A program made the translations under genes and the position numbers. A stretch of 64,000 nucleotides of DNA from Neptunicoccus cionae (lineage in GTDB: Bacteria > Pseudomonadota > Alphaproteobacteria > Rhodobacterales > Rhodobacteraceae), in NCBI RefSeq assembly GCF_014643735.1, contig NZ_BMKA01000001.1:62001-126000 (forward strand), read 5' to 3'. Positions within the stretch are counted from its first letter, which is position 1. Each line of letters begins with the position of its first letter. Positions 33,402-44,828 of the stretch are shown here, one piece after another. The notes beneath the pieces were generated by a model. That model ran no database searches and was not told the origin of the DNA. It worked only from the letters and a program-made list of their open reading frames with translations.

Positions 33402-34598
33402 ATGGATAAAACAATGTTTCGCATCGCACTTATACTCGGCCTGATGTCAGCCGTCGGCCCTTTTGCAATTGATATGTATCTGCCCGCCCTGCCGCTAATT
33501 GCACAGGATCTGAATGCCTCGGTCGCGGCGGTTCAGGGCACGATCACCGCCTTCTTTCTGGCCTTTGGCCTGTCGCAACTGGTTTACGGGCCTTGGTCCG
33601 ATCAGGTGGGGCGCAAGGTGCCGATCTATGTCGGGTTGGCGATCTTTGTGCTCGGTTCTATCGGGTGTATCTGGGCGCCGACGATCGGTTGGCTGACGGC
33701 GTTCCGCTTTGTGCAGGGGCTGGGCGCGGCGGTTGTCATGGTACTGCCCCGTGCGATTGTGCGCGATCTATACACCGGCAATGACGGCACGCGGTTGATG
33801 GCGATGATTATGCTGGTGATCAGCGTGTCGCCCATGCTGGCGCCACTGGCAGGAAGCCTGCTGCTGTTGTTGACCGAATGGCGCGCGATGTTTGCGGTCT
33901 TTGTGGTGACGGCCGGTGCAAGCCTTCTTATGGCGCGGTTTGCCCTGCCTGAAACCCTGCCGCAAGATCATCGTGTGAAGGTTAATGCCGCCAATCTGCT
34001 GCGCGGCTGCAAAATCCTGCTGACAGATCGCAGCTTTATGGCGCTGACGCTGGTGGGGGCCTTTGGCATGGCCTCGTTCTTTGTCTTCATCGCCAGCGGG
34101 TCTTTCGTTTACACCGGCGAATTCGGTCTGTCGCCTATCGGTTTCAGCATCGCCTTCGCTATCAATGCTGTCGGCTTCTTTGGTGCCTCCCAGATGGCGG
34201 CCCCGATTGGAGAGCGTTTGGGCATGGTGCGGGTGGTGCGTCTGGCAGTTTTGGGATTCGCTGCGAGCACTCTGTTCCTGCTGGCGATGGGGCTGGCTGG
34301 TCTGGTGAACCTTTATGTAATGGTAGGTGTGCTGTTCTGTGCAAACGGGTTCCTTGGTTTGGTGATTCCAACGACGATGGTGCTCGCGCTGGAAGAGCAC
34401 GGCGATATTGCGGGGCTGGCGTCCTCGCTTGGGGGGATGTTGCAGATGATGATCGGGGGCCTGATGGTCACGCTGGTCGGGCCGTTCTTTGACGGCACAG
34501 CGCTGCCAATGATTGCGGCGATCGCGGTCTGTGGCGTGCTGGCGCTGGGCGTGAGCAGTTCTATGATCCGCCCGCAAACCCTGCCTGCTGCATCCTAA
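33402..34598 (+). CDS. Bcr/CflA-type MFS drug-efflux transporter
   Basis: 398 residues with twelve predicted membrane segments. The opening LILGLMSAVGPFAIDMYLPALPLIAQDL and the loop 2-3 motif YGPWSDQVGRKVPIYVGLAIF are characteristic of the Bcr/CflA (DHA1) branch, as is the motif C region (LAPLAGSLLL). These pumps export bicyclomycin, chloramphenicol or sulfonamide-like compounds, or cysteine and dipeptides, in exchange for protons; the actual substrate is unknown. It stands alone, with a hairpin downstream. Confidence 0.9.
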   Translation: MDKTMFRIALILGLMSAVGPFAIDMYLPALPLIAQDLNASVAAVQGTITAFFLAFGLSQLVYGPWSDQVGRKVPIYVGLAIFVLGSIGCIWAPTIGWLTAFRFVQGLGAAVVMVLPRAIVRDLYTGNDGTRLMAMIMLVISVSPMLAPLAGSLLLLLTEWRAMFAVFVVTAGASLLMARFALPETLPQDHRVKVNAANLLRGCKILLTDRSFMALTLVGAFGMASFFVFIASGSFVYTGEFGLSPIGFSIAFAINAVGFFGASQMAAPIGERLGMVRVVRLAVLGFAASTLFLLAMGLAGLVNLYVMVGVLFCANGFLGLVIPTTMVLALEEHGDIAGLASSLGGMLQMMIGGLMVTLVGPFFDGTALPMIAAIAVCGVLALGVSSSMIRPQTLPAAS

Positions 34599-35051
34599 GT
34601 TCGACTGGAACGAACAGGCAGGTAGCTCTGCCAAATGACACGGGGCGGCCTTGCAATGGGTCGCCCCGCGTGATTCCGCCGGTTTGACATTAATGGAGCC
34701 GGTCCCATGTTAAGCGGCCCTGTTTATCTGATAGGCCGCGTGACGGTACAAAAACAGTATTCCATTCCTCCCCGCGTCGGGATTCGACAAAATTGCGACT
34801 GATTTCATCCGGAATCGACATTTCAGGGCCAAAAAAATGCGCCTAATCGGGCGCAGATTGTCGCGTTTTTTGTTAAGTTGCTGAACTTATTATATATTCC
34901 CTGCAAGCCGCCGCGTAATGCTTAGTTGCGCGACGGAGATACCTTTGCTATCACCGCGCTGATTTGAAGAGGCAGGCATTCGCTTGCCTCTGACTTGTGC
35001 AAATCTGATGTCGCCGATGAGCGGTGGCAAGACAAAATCGGAAGGGTTTTC
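34599..35051 (+). promoter_or_regulatory. Long leader region with atp operon promoter
   Basis: 453 bases without a gene. A GC-rich hairpin (CGGGGCG / CGCCCCG, 34641-34668) probably ends the efflux transcript. TTGACA (34684-34689) could be a -35 element but its -10 is poor. Two more hairpins follow: GCGGCC / GGCCGC (34714-34739) and TGCGCC / GGCGCA (34838-34855), the latter followed by a T-rich stretch. The best promoter is TTGTTA (34870-34875), 17 bases, TATATT (34893-34898), which would give a leader of about 145 bases before atpH. Confidence 0.6.
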
Positions 35052-35612
35052 GTGTCTGACAAAGGTTCGATATCGTCAGGGATCGCTGTGCGCTATGCCA
35101 CTGCTGTCTTTGAGCTGGCAAAAGAGGCCAATGAACTCCCCGCTTTGGAAAAAGATCTTGATACGTTGACAGCAGCGTTGGAGGAAAGCACCGATTTTGT
35201 CGAGCTGATCTCCAACCCCGTCTATACACGTGACGAGATGGCCGCTGCGGTTGCCGCCATTGGCAAGAAAATGAAACTGACTTCAACGGTTGCGAATACG
35301 CTCGGCCTGATGGCGCAAAAGCGCCGCCTGTTCGTGCTGCCCGCGTTGATTGATACCGTAAAAGGTATGATCGCCGACGAAAAAGGCGAAGTCAGCGCAG
35401 AGGTAACAGCTGCCAAAAAGCTGACCAAAGCACAGGAAGAAAAACTGACCAAGACGCTGAAAGCGTCTGTGGGCAAGGATGTGAATGTAAATGTAACCGT
35501 GGATGAAAGTCTCATCGGCGGTTTGATCGTTAAAGTGGGCTCGAAGATGATTGACTCGTCGATCAAATCCAAGCTCTCCAATCTTCAAAATGCAATGAAA
35601 GAGGTCGGATAA
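35052..35612 (+). CDS. atpH: ATP synthase F1 delta subunit
   Basis: 186 residues from a GTG start at 35052, with GGAAGGG 6 bases upstream; the frame is open upstream to 34995 but family length supports this start. The pattern [19 protein letters not shown], the helical N-terminal domain and the end ([33 protein letters not shown]) are standard. It links the F1 head to the peripheral stalk. First gene of atpHAGDC; its stop overlaps the atpA ATG. Confidence 0.96.
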   Translation: MSDKGSISSGIAVRYATAVFELAKEANELPALEKDLDTLTAALEESTDFVELISNPVYTRDEMAAAVAAIGKKMKLTSTVANTLGLMAQKRRLFVLPALIDTVKGMIADEKGEVSAEVTAAKKLTKAQEEKLTKTLKASVGKDVNVNVTVDESLIGGLIVKVGSKMIDSSIKSKLSNLQNAMKEVG

Positions 35613-37147
35613 TGGGTATCCAAGCTGCAGAAATCTCTGCGATCCTCAAGGACCAGATCAAGAGCTTTGGCGAAGAAGCCGAAGTGGCCGAAGTTGGCCG
35701 TGTTCTGTCCGTGGGTGATGGTATCGCGCGTGTACACGGGCTGGACAATGTTCAGGCTGGTGAGATGGTTGAATTCCCCGGCGGTATCCGCGGGATGGCG
35801 CTGAACCTTGAGAGCGACAACGTGGGTGTTGTTATCTTTGGTTCCGACCGCGACATTAAAGAGGGCGACGTTGTTAAGCGGACGAACTCTATCGTGGACG
35901 TTCCGGTTGGCCCCGAACTGCTGGGCCGCGTTGTAGACGGTCTGGGTAACCCGATTGACGGCAAAGGTCCGATCAACGCATCCCGCCGCGCACAAGCCGA
36001 AGTCAAAGCGCCGGGCATTATCCCGCGTAAATCGGTTCACGAGCCGATGTTGACTGGTCTGAAATCCGTTGACGCTCTGATCCCTGTTGGCCGTGGCCAG
36101 CGCGAGCTGATCATTGGGGACCGTCAGACAGGTAAAACAGCCATCGCGCTTGATACCATGCTGAACCAGAAGTCCTACAACGACGCTGCCAAAGACGATT
36201 CAGACAAACTGTTCTGTATCTACGTTGCGATCGGTCAAAAGCGTTCCACTGTTGCCCAGCTGGTGAAAAAGCTGGAAGAAACAGGCGCGATTGAATACTC
36301 CATCGTTGTTGCTGCGACTGCGTCCGACCCTGCACCTATGCAGTTCCTCGCACCTTATGCCGCGACTTCCATGGGTGAATACTTCCGTGAAAACGGCATG
36401 CACGGTCTGATGATTTATGATGACCTTACAAAACAAGCTGTGGCCTATCGTCAGATGTCCCTGCTTCTGCGTCGTCCACCAGGGCGTGAAGCTTACCCGG
36501 GTGACGTTTTCTACCTGCACTCTCGCTTGCTGGAACGCTCTGCGAAGATGAACGAAGAAAACGGTTCCGGCTCTTTGACTGCTCTGCCAGTGATCGAAAC
36601 CCAAGGCGGCGACGTTTCTGCGTTTATTCCGACGAACGTGATCTCCATCACCGACGGTCAGATCTTCCTTGAAACCGAACTGTTCTACCAAGGCATCCGT
36701 CCTGCGCTGAACACAGGTCTGTCCGTTTCCCGTGTTGGTTCGTCCGCACAAACAAACGCGATGAAATCTGTTGCGGGTTCGATCAAACTGGAACTGGCCC
36801 AGTATCGTGAAATGGCTGCCTTCGCGCAGTTCGGCTCTGATCTGGACGCGTCCACACAGGCCCTGCTGAACCGTGGTGCCCGTTTGACCGAGCTGCTGAA
36901 ACAGCCACAGTATTCGCCACTGACCAACGCTGAGCAGGTTGTTGTTCTGTACGCTGGTACGAACGGTTTCCTCGACAAGATCGCCGTGAGCGATGTAGGC
37001 CGCTTTGAAGCGGGTCTGCTGGCACACATGCGTGGCGCTGCCAAAGATGTTCTGGACTTCATCGCGAATGAAGACCCGAAAATCAAAGGTGACGCTGAAG
37101 AAAAAGTGAAAGCCGCCGTCGAAGCCTTTGCAAAAGACTTCGCTTAA
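35612..37147 (+). CDS. atpA: ATP synthase F1 alpha subunit
   Basis: 511 residues. Walker [10 protein letters not shown] (about residues 169-177), the arginine finger region [10 protein letters not shown] and the stretch [43 protein letters not shown] are invariant in the family. Non-catalytic nucleotide-binding subunit of F1. ATG overlaps the atpH stop. Confidence 0.99.
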   Translation: MGIQAAEISAILKDQIKSFGEEAEVAEVGRVLSVGDGIARVHGLDNVQAGEMVEFPGGIRGMALNLESDNVGVVIFGSDRDIKEGDVVKRTNSIVDVPVGPELLGRVVDGLGNPIDGKGPINASRRAQAEVKAPGIIPRKSVHEPMLTGLKSVDALIPVGRGQRELIIGDRQTGKTAIALDTMLNQKSYNDAAKDDSDKLFCIYVAIGQKRSTVAQLVKKLEETGAIEYSIVVAATASDPAPMQFLAPYAATSMGEYFRENGMHGLMIYDDLTKQAVAYRQMSLLLRRPPGREAYPGDVFYLHSRLLERSAKMNEENGSGSLTALPVIETQGGDVSAFIPTNVISITDGQIFLETELFYQGIRPALNTGLSVSRVGSSAQTNAMKSVAGSIKLELAQYREMAAFAQFGSDLDASTQALLNRGARLTELLKQPQYSPLTNAEQVVVLYAGTNGFLDKIAVSDVGRFEAGLLAHMRGAAKDVLDFIANEDPKIKGDAEEKVKAAVEAFAKDFA

Positions 37148-37179
37148 ACATTGGCCCTTAGGAACAAGGAGTTTGCTTG

Positions 37180-39494
<2,315 letters not shown>

Positions 39495-39561
39495 GGCTAC
39501 GCGAAACCCGTCTGACCGGAACAGCTCCGGTCAGACGCTTTAAACAAAGGATTGGTTCCAA

Positions 39562-39951
39562 ATGGCTACCATGCAATTCGATCTGGTTTCCCCAGAACGC
39601 AAGCTGGCCTCGCTTGAAGCATCCGAGGTTCAAATCCCTGGTTCCGAAGGTGACTTCACTGCCATGGCCGATCACTCTCCTGTGCTGACCACCCTGCGCC
39701 CCGGCGTTCTGAAGGTCAAAGCGGGTTCGGATGTTAGCGAATACATCGTAACTGGTGGTTTCGTAGAAGTGTCCCCGAAGGCCACATCGGTACTGGCGGA
39801 ACATGCCGTGCCAAAGGCAGAAGCAACTGCCGATTTTGTTAACGGTCTGGTTGAAGAAGCCGAAACCGCAGCGAAAAACGTGTCCGGCCCGGATCTGGAC
39901 ATGGCGAACAAGCGTATCGCTGATACACGGGCTTTGCTGGATTTGATCTAA
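39562..39951 (+). CDS. atpC: ATP synthase F1 epsilon subunit
   Basis: 129 residues. The N-terminal beta-sandwich is clear (MQFDLVSPERKLASLEASEVQIPGSEGDFTAMADHSPVLTTLRPGVLKV). The C-terminal helical hairpin is somewhat short, as in other alphaproteobacteria. It follows atpD after a 67-base gap and a terminator follows, closing the operon. Confidence 0.97.
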   Translation: MATMQFDLVSPERKLASLEASEVQIPGSEGDFTAMADHSPVLTTLRPGVLKVKAGSDVSEYIVTGGFVEVSPKATSVLAEHAVPKAEATADFVNGLVEEAETAAKNVSGPDLDMANKRIADTRALLDLI

Positions 39952-39983
39952 ATCCTGACAAAATGTCGCCAAAAACAATAGCT

Positions 39984-40010
39984 AAACCCCGCCCTTGACG
40001 CGGGGTTTTG
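39984..40010 (+). terminator. Rho-independent terminator of the atp operon
   Basis: AAACCCCGC / GCGGGGTTT with a seven-base loop, followed by TGTTGTTTT, 33 bases after the atpC stop. Confidence 0.9.
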
Positions 40011-40050
40011 TTGTTTTAGGCTTCGCGGTGAAATTGATATAAAGCGCGAT

Positions 40051-40410
40051 ATGAAAAAACTGTATTCGTCAGTAACAGGAATAGACCAAGGCTCGGTGCA
40101 ACTCTTCTCGGATTTTGAAGACGGCGGAGAGATGTGGTCAGGGCAGGGGGATCGCGAGCGCTGGATGCCGGTTCAATTCTCAGAGCCGTTCAAAACCGTG
40201 CCGGCAGTGTTCATTTCGCTGCAACTGCTGGACCTTCACACAGGCGCCAACCACCGCACCGTCACAGTGGCTGAAAACATCACCGAGACCGGTTTTGACG
40301 CCGTTCTACGCACGTGGGGCGACACCCGCATCGCACGGGCCTCGGCGGCATGGATGGCGATCGGAGAGGTTAAGGGCGACGAGGACTGGGACATCGACTA
40401 CGGCAGCTAG
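40051..40410 (+). CDS. H-type lectin domain protein
   Basis: 119 residues, no signal peptide. Most of the protein matches the H-type lectin domain (FSDFEDGGEMWSGQGDRERWMPVQFSEPFKTVPAVFISLQLLDLHTGANHRTVTVAENITETGFDAVLRTWGDTRIARASAAWMAIG), which binds carbohydrates such as GalNAc in snail and slime-mould lectins. The bacterial role is unknown. It lies directly behind the ATP synthase terminator and is transcribed separately. Confidence 0.8.
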   Translation: MKKLYSSVTGIDQGSVQLFSDFEDGGEMWSGQGDRERWMPVQFSEPFKTVPAVFISLQLLDLHTGANHRTVTVAENITETGFDAVLRTWGDTRIARASAAWMAIGEVKGDEDWDIDYGS

Positions 40411-40420
40411 AGAACGGTCT

Positions 40421-41812
40421 CTATGCCATGTTCATGGACGGTGGCGTTTCTAGGATTGAAGCGATTGTTGTCAGCGCAGTTTCAAACTCGCTATCGGACA
40501 GTTTCGCGCCAAAAGTAATCCTTGCCGCATTCGGGGCTTTGCCGTCAAACAGGGCAAATTCATCGGCAGGGCGGATCAGGATGTTTTGCTGCTCGCAGGC
40601 CCGTTGTAGGGCAGAAGCCCGCCAGCCCGAAGGCATGTTAAGCCAGACAAACGGCACGGTCGGGCTCCAGTCGAGATGCCAGTGGCCAAGGATATTCGCC
40701 GTCATTCGTGCGCGGCGCTCGATGAACTCCAGCATAAGGGCGCGGATATGCGCCGCCTGACCGCTGGTGACCAACTCCTCCGCCAGATCGCAGATGACTT
40801 GGGACACCCCATAGCAGTTGGACAGCACAGTCGCGTGCGCGGCATCCCCTTGCCCCGGAGGTGTGACCAGATAGCCGATCCGCAAACCGGTGGCGACGGA
40901 TTTTGACAACGCCCCAATATGCCAGACCCGTTCGGGCGCGATGGCATACATGGAGGGAAGCTCGGCGGCGGCAATCCCGAAGGCATCATCGTCAATAATC
41001 TTCAGATCATATTTTGCGGCAATACGGGACAGGGCAACACGCCGCTTCAGGCTGGTGGTTTGCGTCGTGGGGCTGTGGACTGCAAAGGAGCTCACCAGAA
41101 CCTGCGGTCCGTGTTTGCGGCAGACCTGTTCCAGATCGTCGGGAATGATGCCTTCAGCGTCACGTTCGACCGACACGATACCCGCACGCAGCATATAGGC
41201 CGCGTGGCGCAGGCCCGGAAACACCAGTTCGTCACAGACGATCACCGGCGCGGGGCCGGCCAGAACTGTCTGTAAGGCGATCAGCATCGCATTTTGCGCC
41301 CCATAGGTGATCGCTACATCGGTTGGATCAGCGTGTACGCCGGTGTGGGCCAGCCAAGCAGTGATGGCTTTGGCGCTGCCAAGGGCGCGGTCCGGATCGG
41401 GGTAGTTCGCCAGATCATTGGTGCCCTCTGTGGCGATTCTGGTCAGGGCGGCGCGGATGATTCCGTCCTGCCCCAAATCGGGGGTTTTGGTGCCGCGCAG
41501 GTCCATGATTTCTTCCGCTGCGCCCAGATGCAGGGAATCCGGTGGCGGTGTGCGCTGGGTGTTTCGGGTCTGTGCCACATAAGTACCGCGCCCCACCGAC
41601 GCTTCCAGCAATCCGTCATCCGTGGCGCGGCGATAGGCGCGGGCAACGGTGCCAGGGGTGATCTTCAGATCCCATGCCAGATCGCGGACGGTAGGCAGTT
41701 TACAACCAGGCGCGAGCTCTCCGGCGGCAATCGCTTCGCGGAGGGCATGAACCACGGCGAGGTATTTCGCTCCGGTCGCGGTTTCAAGGTCTGGTGGCCA
41801 AATTGTACCCAT
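40421..41812 (-). CDS. MocR-type regulator (GntR DNA-binding plus aminotransferase domain)
   Basis: 463 residues. An N-terminal GntR winged helix (KYLAVVHALREAIAAGELAPGCKLPTVRDLAWDLKITPGTVARAYRRATDDGLLEASVGRGTYV) is joined by a linker to a fold-type I aminotransferase-like domain with the PLP lysine in IGALSKSVATGLRIGYL. Such proteins sense an amino compound or PLP. It is divergent from the small DUF1127 gene, and ATTGTA repeats lie between, including one at its own start. Confidence 0.92.
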   Translation of the reverse strand: MGTIWPPDLETATGAKYLAVVHALREAIAAGELAPGCKLPTVRDLAWDLKITPGTVARAYRRATDDGLLEASVGRGTYVAQTRNTQRTPPPDSLHLGAAEEIMDLRGTKTPDLGQDGIIRAALTRIATEGTNDLANYPDPDRALGSAKAITAWLAHTGVHADPTDVAITYGAQNAMLIALQTVLAGPAPVIVCDELVFPGLRHAAYMLRAGIVSVERDAEGIIPDDLEQVCRKHGPQVLVSSFAVHSPTTQTTSLKRRVALSRIAAKYDLKIIDDDAFGIAAAELPSMYAIAPERVWHIGALSKSVATGLRIGYLVTPPGQGDAAHATVLSNCYGVSQVICDLAEELVTSGQAAHIRALMLEFIERRARMTANILGHWHLDWSPTVPFVWLNMPSGWRASALQRACEQQNILIRPADEFALFDGKAPNAARITFGAKLSDSEFETALTTIASILETPPSMNMA

Positions 41813-41844
41813 TACAATGTTTCCCTAGCGTTATGCGAAGCGTG

Positions 41845-41884
41845 ATTGTATCACTTGATTGTACCATACGTACAAATTGTATCA
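41845..41884. promoter_or_regulatory. Candidate MocR operator (three ATTGTAYCA repeats)
   Basis: ATTGTATCA at 41845, ATTGTACCA at 41858 and ATTGTATCA at 41876, all in the same direction. TTGTAC-N5-GTACAA (41859-41875) is an inverted repeat across the middle copy. A further ATTGTACCC occurs at about 41802 within the regulator's first codons. Confidence 0.65.
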
Positions 41885-41904
41885 ACACAAAAATGGAGCG
41901 CGGT

Positions 41905-42138
41905 ATGCCACAAGCAAACGCAAGTCACATCGCGCTGGCAGAGGATCTCTGTTCGCGCGCAACCATCCCTTTCACTGCAGGGCTCGCCCTGAAGGTGGCC
42001 TATCTGGTGCTGGTCTGGAAAGAGCGTAAACAGGCGCGAACGATCCTGCGCCATATGGAAAAGCACCGCCGTGAGGATATCGGGCTGAGCCTTGAACAGG
42101 TCTATCTCGAAGCCCGGAAGCCGTTCTGGCGCCGCTAA
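41905..42138 (+). CDS. DUF1127 small arginine-rich protein
   Basis: 77 residues starting MPQANASHIALAEDLCSR, chosen because GGAG lies just upstream. The C-terminal half (LKVAYLVLVWKERKQARTILRHMEKHRREDIGLSLEQVYLEARKPFWRR) is the DUF1127 motif, known in other proteobacteria for RNA- or PhoB-related roles. It is the only gene on the other side of the MocR operator and so its probable target. A two-way terminator follows. Confidence 0.85.
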   Translation: MPQANASHIALAEDLCSRATIPFTAGLALKVAYLVLVWKERKQARTILRHMEKHRREDIGLSLEQVYLEARKPFWRR

Positions 42139-42154
42139 AACGGGCCGAACGGAA

Positions 42155-42192
42155 AAGGCCGGACCGCGTGTTTACCTCCGCAGTCCGGCCTT
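42155..42192. terminator. Bidirectional terminator
   Basis: AAGGCCGGAC / GTCCGGCCTT, a perfect 10-bp stem with an 18-base loop, between the DUF1127 gene and the convergent prs. Confidence 0.8.
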
Positions 42193-42203
42193 GATTTATT
42201 CAC

Positions 42204-43214
42204 TTATTTATAGTGGCCGTCGTAGATCGGGCCGAGCGTTTCTTCGTCAAACAGGGACGAAACGCTGGTGCCATTAGAGATGTTCATAATCGCCTGTGCC
42301 AGCATCGGCGCGGTTGGAACGATGCGGATTTTGTCACAGGCGGCAACAGCCGGAGTGGCTTGGATGCTGTCGGTGATCACAAGTTGCTTCATCGACGAAT
42401 TGGTGATCCGCTCTACCGCAGGGCCGGACAGAACGCCGTGGGTGATATAGGAGTGAACCTCCTTAGCGCCCATTTCGATCAGCGTATCGGCAGCTTTGCA
42501 CAATGTACCCGCAGTATCGCAAATGTCGTCTACGATGATACACTTCTTGCCGGTTACATCCCCGATCACAGTCATTTCGGCAATTTCACCCGGCGCATTG
42601 CGGCGTTTGTCCACAATCGCCAGAGGTGCGCCAATCCGTTTGGCCAGCTCACGGGCGCGGGCCACACCGCCAACGTCCGGTGAAATCACCATGACATCGG
42701 ACAGATCACCGAAATTGTGTTTCACGTCCAGCGCAAACACAGGGGCGGCGTAAAGGTTGTCCACCGGAATATCAAAGAAGCCCTGAATCTGCGTGGCGTG
42801 GAGATCCATGGTCAAGACCCGCTCGATCCCCGCTTCAGCGATCAGGTTGGCCACCAGTTTGGCCGAAATCGGAGTCCGCGCCTTGGTGCGACGATCCTGA
42901 CGGGCATAACCGAAATAAGGGATCACAGCCGTGATGCGATCCGCCGAAGACCGGCGCAGCGCGTCCGAAATGATCAGCAGTTCCATCAGGTTGTCATTGG
43001 CCGGATTGGACGTGGATTGGATGATGAACATATCCTCGCCGCGCACGTTTTCATAGACTTCGACAAAGATTTCCTGATCGTTGAAACGCTCTATCCGGGC
43101 GTCGACCGGCTTCACCGCCTTGCCACGGTGCATGGACATGCGCCGTGAAATCGCCTCGGAGAGGGTTTTGTTGGAATTACCGGCGATCAGTTTCGGCTCG
43201 ATATTGGATTTCAT
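42204..43214 (-). CDS. prs: Ribose-phosphate pyrophosphokinase
   Basis: 336 residues. Class I PRPP synthetase signatures: [55 protein letters not shown], the PRPP-binding [18 protein letters not shown] and the ATP-site HATQIQGFF. It makes PRPP from ribose 5-phosphate and ATP for nucleotide, His and Trp synthesis. Slightly longer than the usual 310-320 residues at the N-terminus. Confidence 0.97.
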   Translation of the reverse strand: MKSNIEPKLIAGNSNKTLSEAISRRMSMHRGKAVKPVDARIERFNDQEIFVEVYENVRGEDMFIIQSTSNPANDNLMELLIISDALRRSSADRITAVIPYFGYARQDRRTKARTPISAKLVANLIAEAGIERVLTMDLHATQIQGFFDIPVDNLYAAPVFALDVKHNFGDLSDVMVISPDVGGVARARELAKRIGAPLAIVDKRRNAPGEIAEMTVIGDVTGKKCIIVDDICDTAGTLCKAADTLIEMGAKEVHSYITHGVLSGPAVERITNSSMKQLVITDSIQATPAVAACDKIRIVPTAPMLAQAIMNISNGTSVSSLFDEETLGPIYDGHYK

Positions 43215-43361
43215 GGCAGAGGGTCCCTAGCAGCGGATTGGACGTTACAGGCAGGTGGTACGTAACAGTTCTGTTAGGCGAGGCCATAGCAAAGCGTCAG
43301 GGGTTTGCATAGGGAATTTGGCGGGCTAAGCAGGGTTAAATGCCACAAAGGACATATCAGC

Positions 43362-43958
43362 ATGGCCCATATCGACTATTTTACAATCACGCTTTCCCCC
43401 TTTGCCTATCTCGCAGGCACCGGCCTTGAAGAGGTCGCGCAAAAGCACGGGGCGACGATCACCTACAAGCCGTTCAACCTCATGCAGGTGTTTGAACAGA
43501 CCGGCGGCACCCCGCCCGCACAGCGCCACCCCGCGCGGCAGGCTTACCGGATGCAGGAACTGGCGCGGATTGCCAAACGCAATGACCTGCCGATCAACCT
43601 CAAACCGGCCCATTTCCCCACCAATGCAGCGCCAAGCTGTTATGCACTGATCGCCGCACAGGACGCAGGGGGCGGTGATCTTGGTGCGCTGTGCCACAGT
43701 TTCCTGCGGGCCTGCTGGGCCGAAGAAAAGGACGTGGCGCAAGATGATGTGGTGCGCGCCTGTCTGGAACAGGCGGGGTTTGATCCCAAACTGGCGGACA
43801 GCGGGTTGCTGGCCGGCGCCCAAACCTTTGAGAAAAACACCGAAGAAGCCTTGCAACGCAACGTCTTTGGTGCACCGAGCTACGTTGTGGGCGATCAAGT
43901 GTTCTGGGGCCAAGATCGTCTAAGCTATCTGGACGATTACCTGTCAGAAATAGGATAA
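43362..43958 (+). CDS. 2-hydroxychromene-2-carboxylate isomerase family protein
   Basis: 198 residues from the ATG at 43362. The DsbA/GST-kappa fold is visible (IDYFTITLSPFAYLAG at the N-terminus, where a Ser occupies the usual catalytic position, and VFGAPSYVVGDQVFWGQDRLSYLDDYL at the end). Related enzymes act with glutathione in naphthalene breakdown, or have other glutathione-dependent roles. It is 5 bases from the alpha/beta hydrolase gene. Confidence 0.85.
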   Translation: MAHIDYFTITLSPFAYLAGTGLEEVAQKHGATITYKPFNLMQVFEQTGGTPPAQRHPARQAYRMQELARIAKRNDLPINLKPAHFPTNAAPSCYALIAAQDAGGGDLGALCHSFLRACWAEEKDVAQDDVVRACLEQAGFDPKLADSGLLAGAQTFEKNTEEALQRNVFGAPSYVVGDQVFWGQDRLSYLDDYLSEIG

Positions 43959-43963
43959 GTCAC

Positions 43964-44755
43964 GTGCCGGAATGTTACACCAGAACCGCAGGACAGGGGC
44001 CGCGCAAGGCCCTGTTCATCCACTGTTCCCTGTCATCAGGTAAAAGCCTGCTTCCCCTGATGGAGCATTTTGCCGATGAGATGACAATGGTTGCGGTGGA
44101 TCTGCCCGGACAGGGGAAATCCGCGATGCCCGATCCGGCACGGGATTATCAGACCCAATGCGTTGAGGCCTGTATCGCCCTGATCGAAGAATCAGGCGGC
44201 CCGCAGGATCTGGTGGGGCATTCCTTCGGGGCAACGGTGGCACTGCGTCTTGCAGCGCTGCGCCCCGATCTGGTGCGCTCGCTCGTGTTGTTTGAGCCGG
44301 TTTACTTCGGGTTGCTGCGGGATGCGGACCATCCGGCTTATGAATCCCTACAATCCGATGAAGGCGCGTTCAATATCGCCATTGCCGAGGGTGACATGAT
44401 GAAAGCGGCAGAGCTGTTCCTGACTCGCTGGGGCCTCCCCGGAGAGTGGGAACGTCTGCCCGACGTGGCCCGCAAGGTGATGTCCGAACGGATGTGGGTG
44501 ATCCCCGCACAGCACCTCGCGATCATCGACAACAGCGAAATCCGGATGCGCTTGCACGAACTGGAAGATATCACCTGCCCGACACTGGTGATGCGCGGCG
44601 GTGACAGCCCCGAAGTGATGACAGCCGTGACAGAAGTGATTTCTAAGACCATGCCGCACTGCGATCTTGGTGCGCTGGACGGATCGGGGCATATGCTGCC
44701 CATCACCCACGCCGCCGATTGCGCCAAGCGCCTGCGCGGGTTCTGGGATTTGTGA
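43964..44755 (+). CDS. Alpha/beta hydrolase
   Basis: 263 residues with a GTG start. Nucleophile S87 in VGHSFGATVALRL, acid in TLVMRGGDSPEVM and catalytic His in LDGSGHMLPITH complete a classical triad. The oxyanion region is HCSLSSGKSLLPLM. Substrate not evident. Co-transcribed with the isomerase-like gene, so both may act on one aromatic or ester substrate (inference). Confidence 0.87.
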   Translation: MPECYTRTAGQGPRKALFIHCSLSSGKSLLPLMEHFADEMTMVAVDLPGQGKSAMPDPARDYQTQCVEACIALIEESGGPQDLVGHSFGATVALRLAALRPDLVRSLVLFEPVYFGLLRDADHPAYESLQSDEGAFNIAIAEGDMMKAAELFLTRWGLPGEWERLPDVARKVMSERMWVIPAQHLAIIDNSEIRMRLHELEDITCPTLVMRGGDSPEVMTAVTEVISKTMPHCDLGALDGSGHMLPITHAADCAKRLRGFWDL

Positions 44756-44763
44756 CGGACCGG

Positions 44764-44814
44764 TCCCTCCCCGATGGGAGGGATGCCTGCGGCGCGGATA
44801 TTTTCCCCAAAAAG
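44764..44814 (+). repeat. Hairpin plus GGATATTTTCCCC intergenic element
   Basis: TCCCTCC / GGAGGGA hairpin (44764-44783), then a GGCGCGGATATTTTCC element and CCAAAAAG just after the hydrolase stop. It resembles the element at 19881-19920. Confidence 0.5.
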
Positions 44815-44828
44815 AGCTTGGGGTTGGT

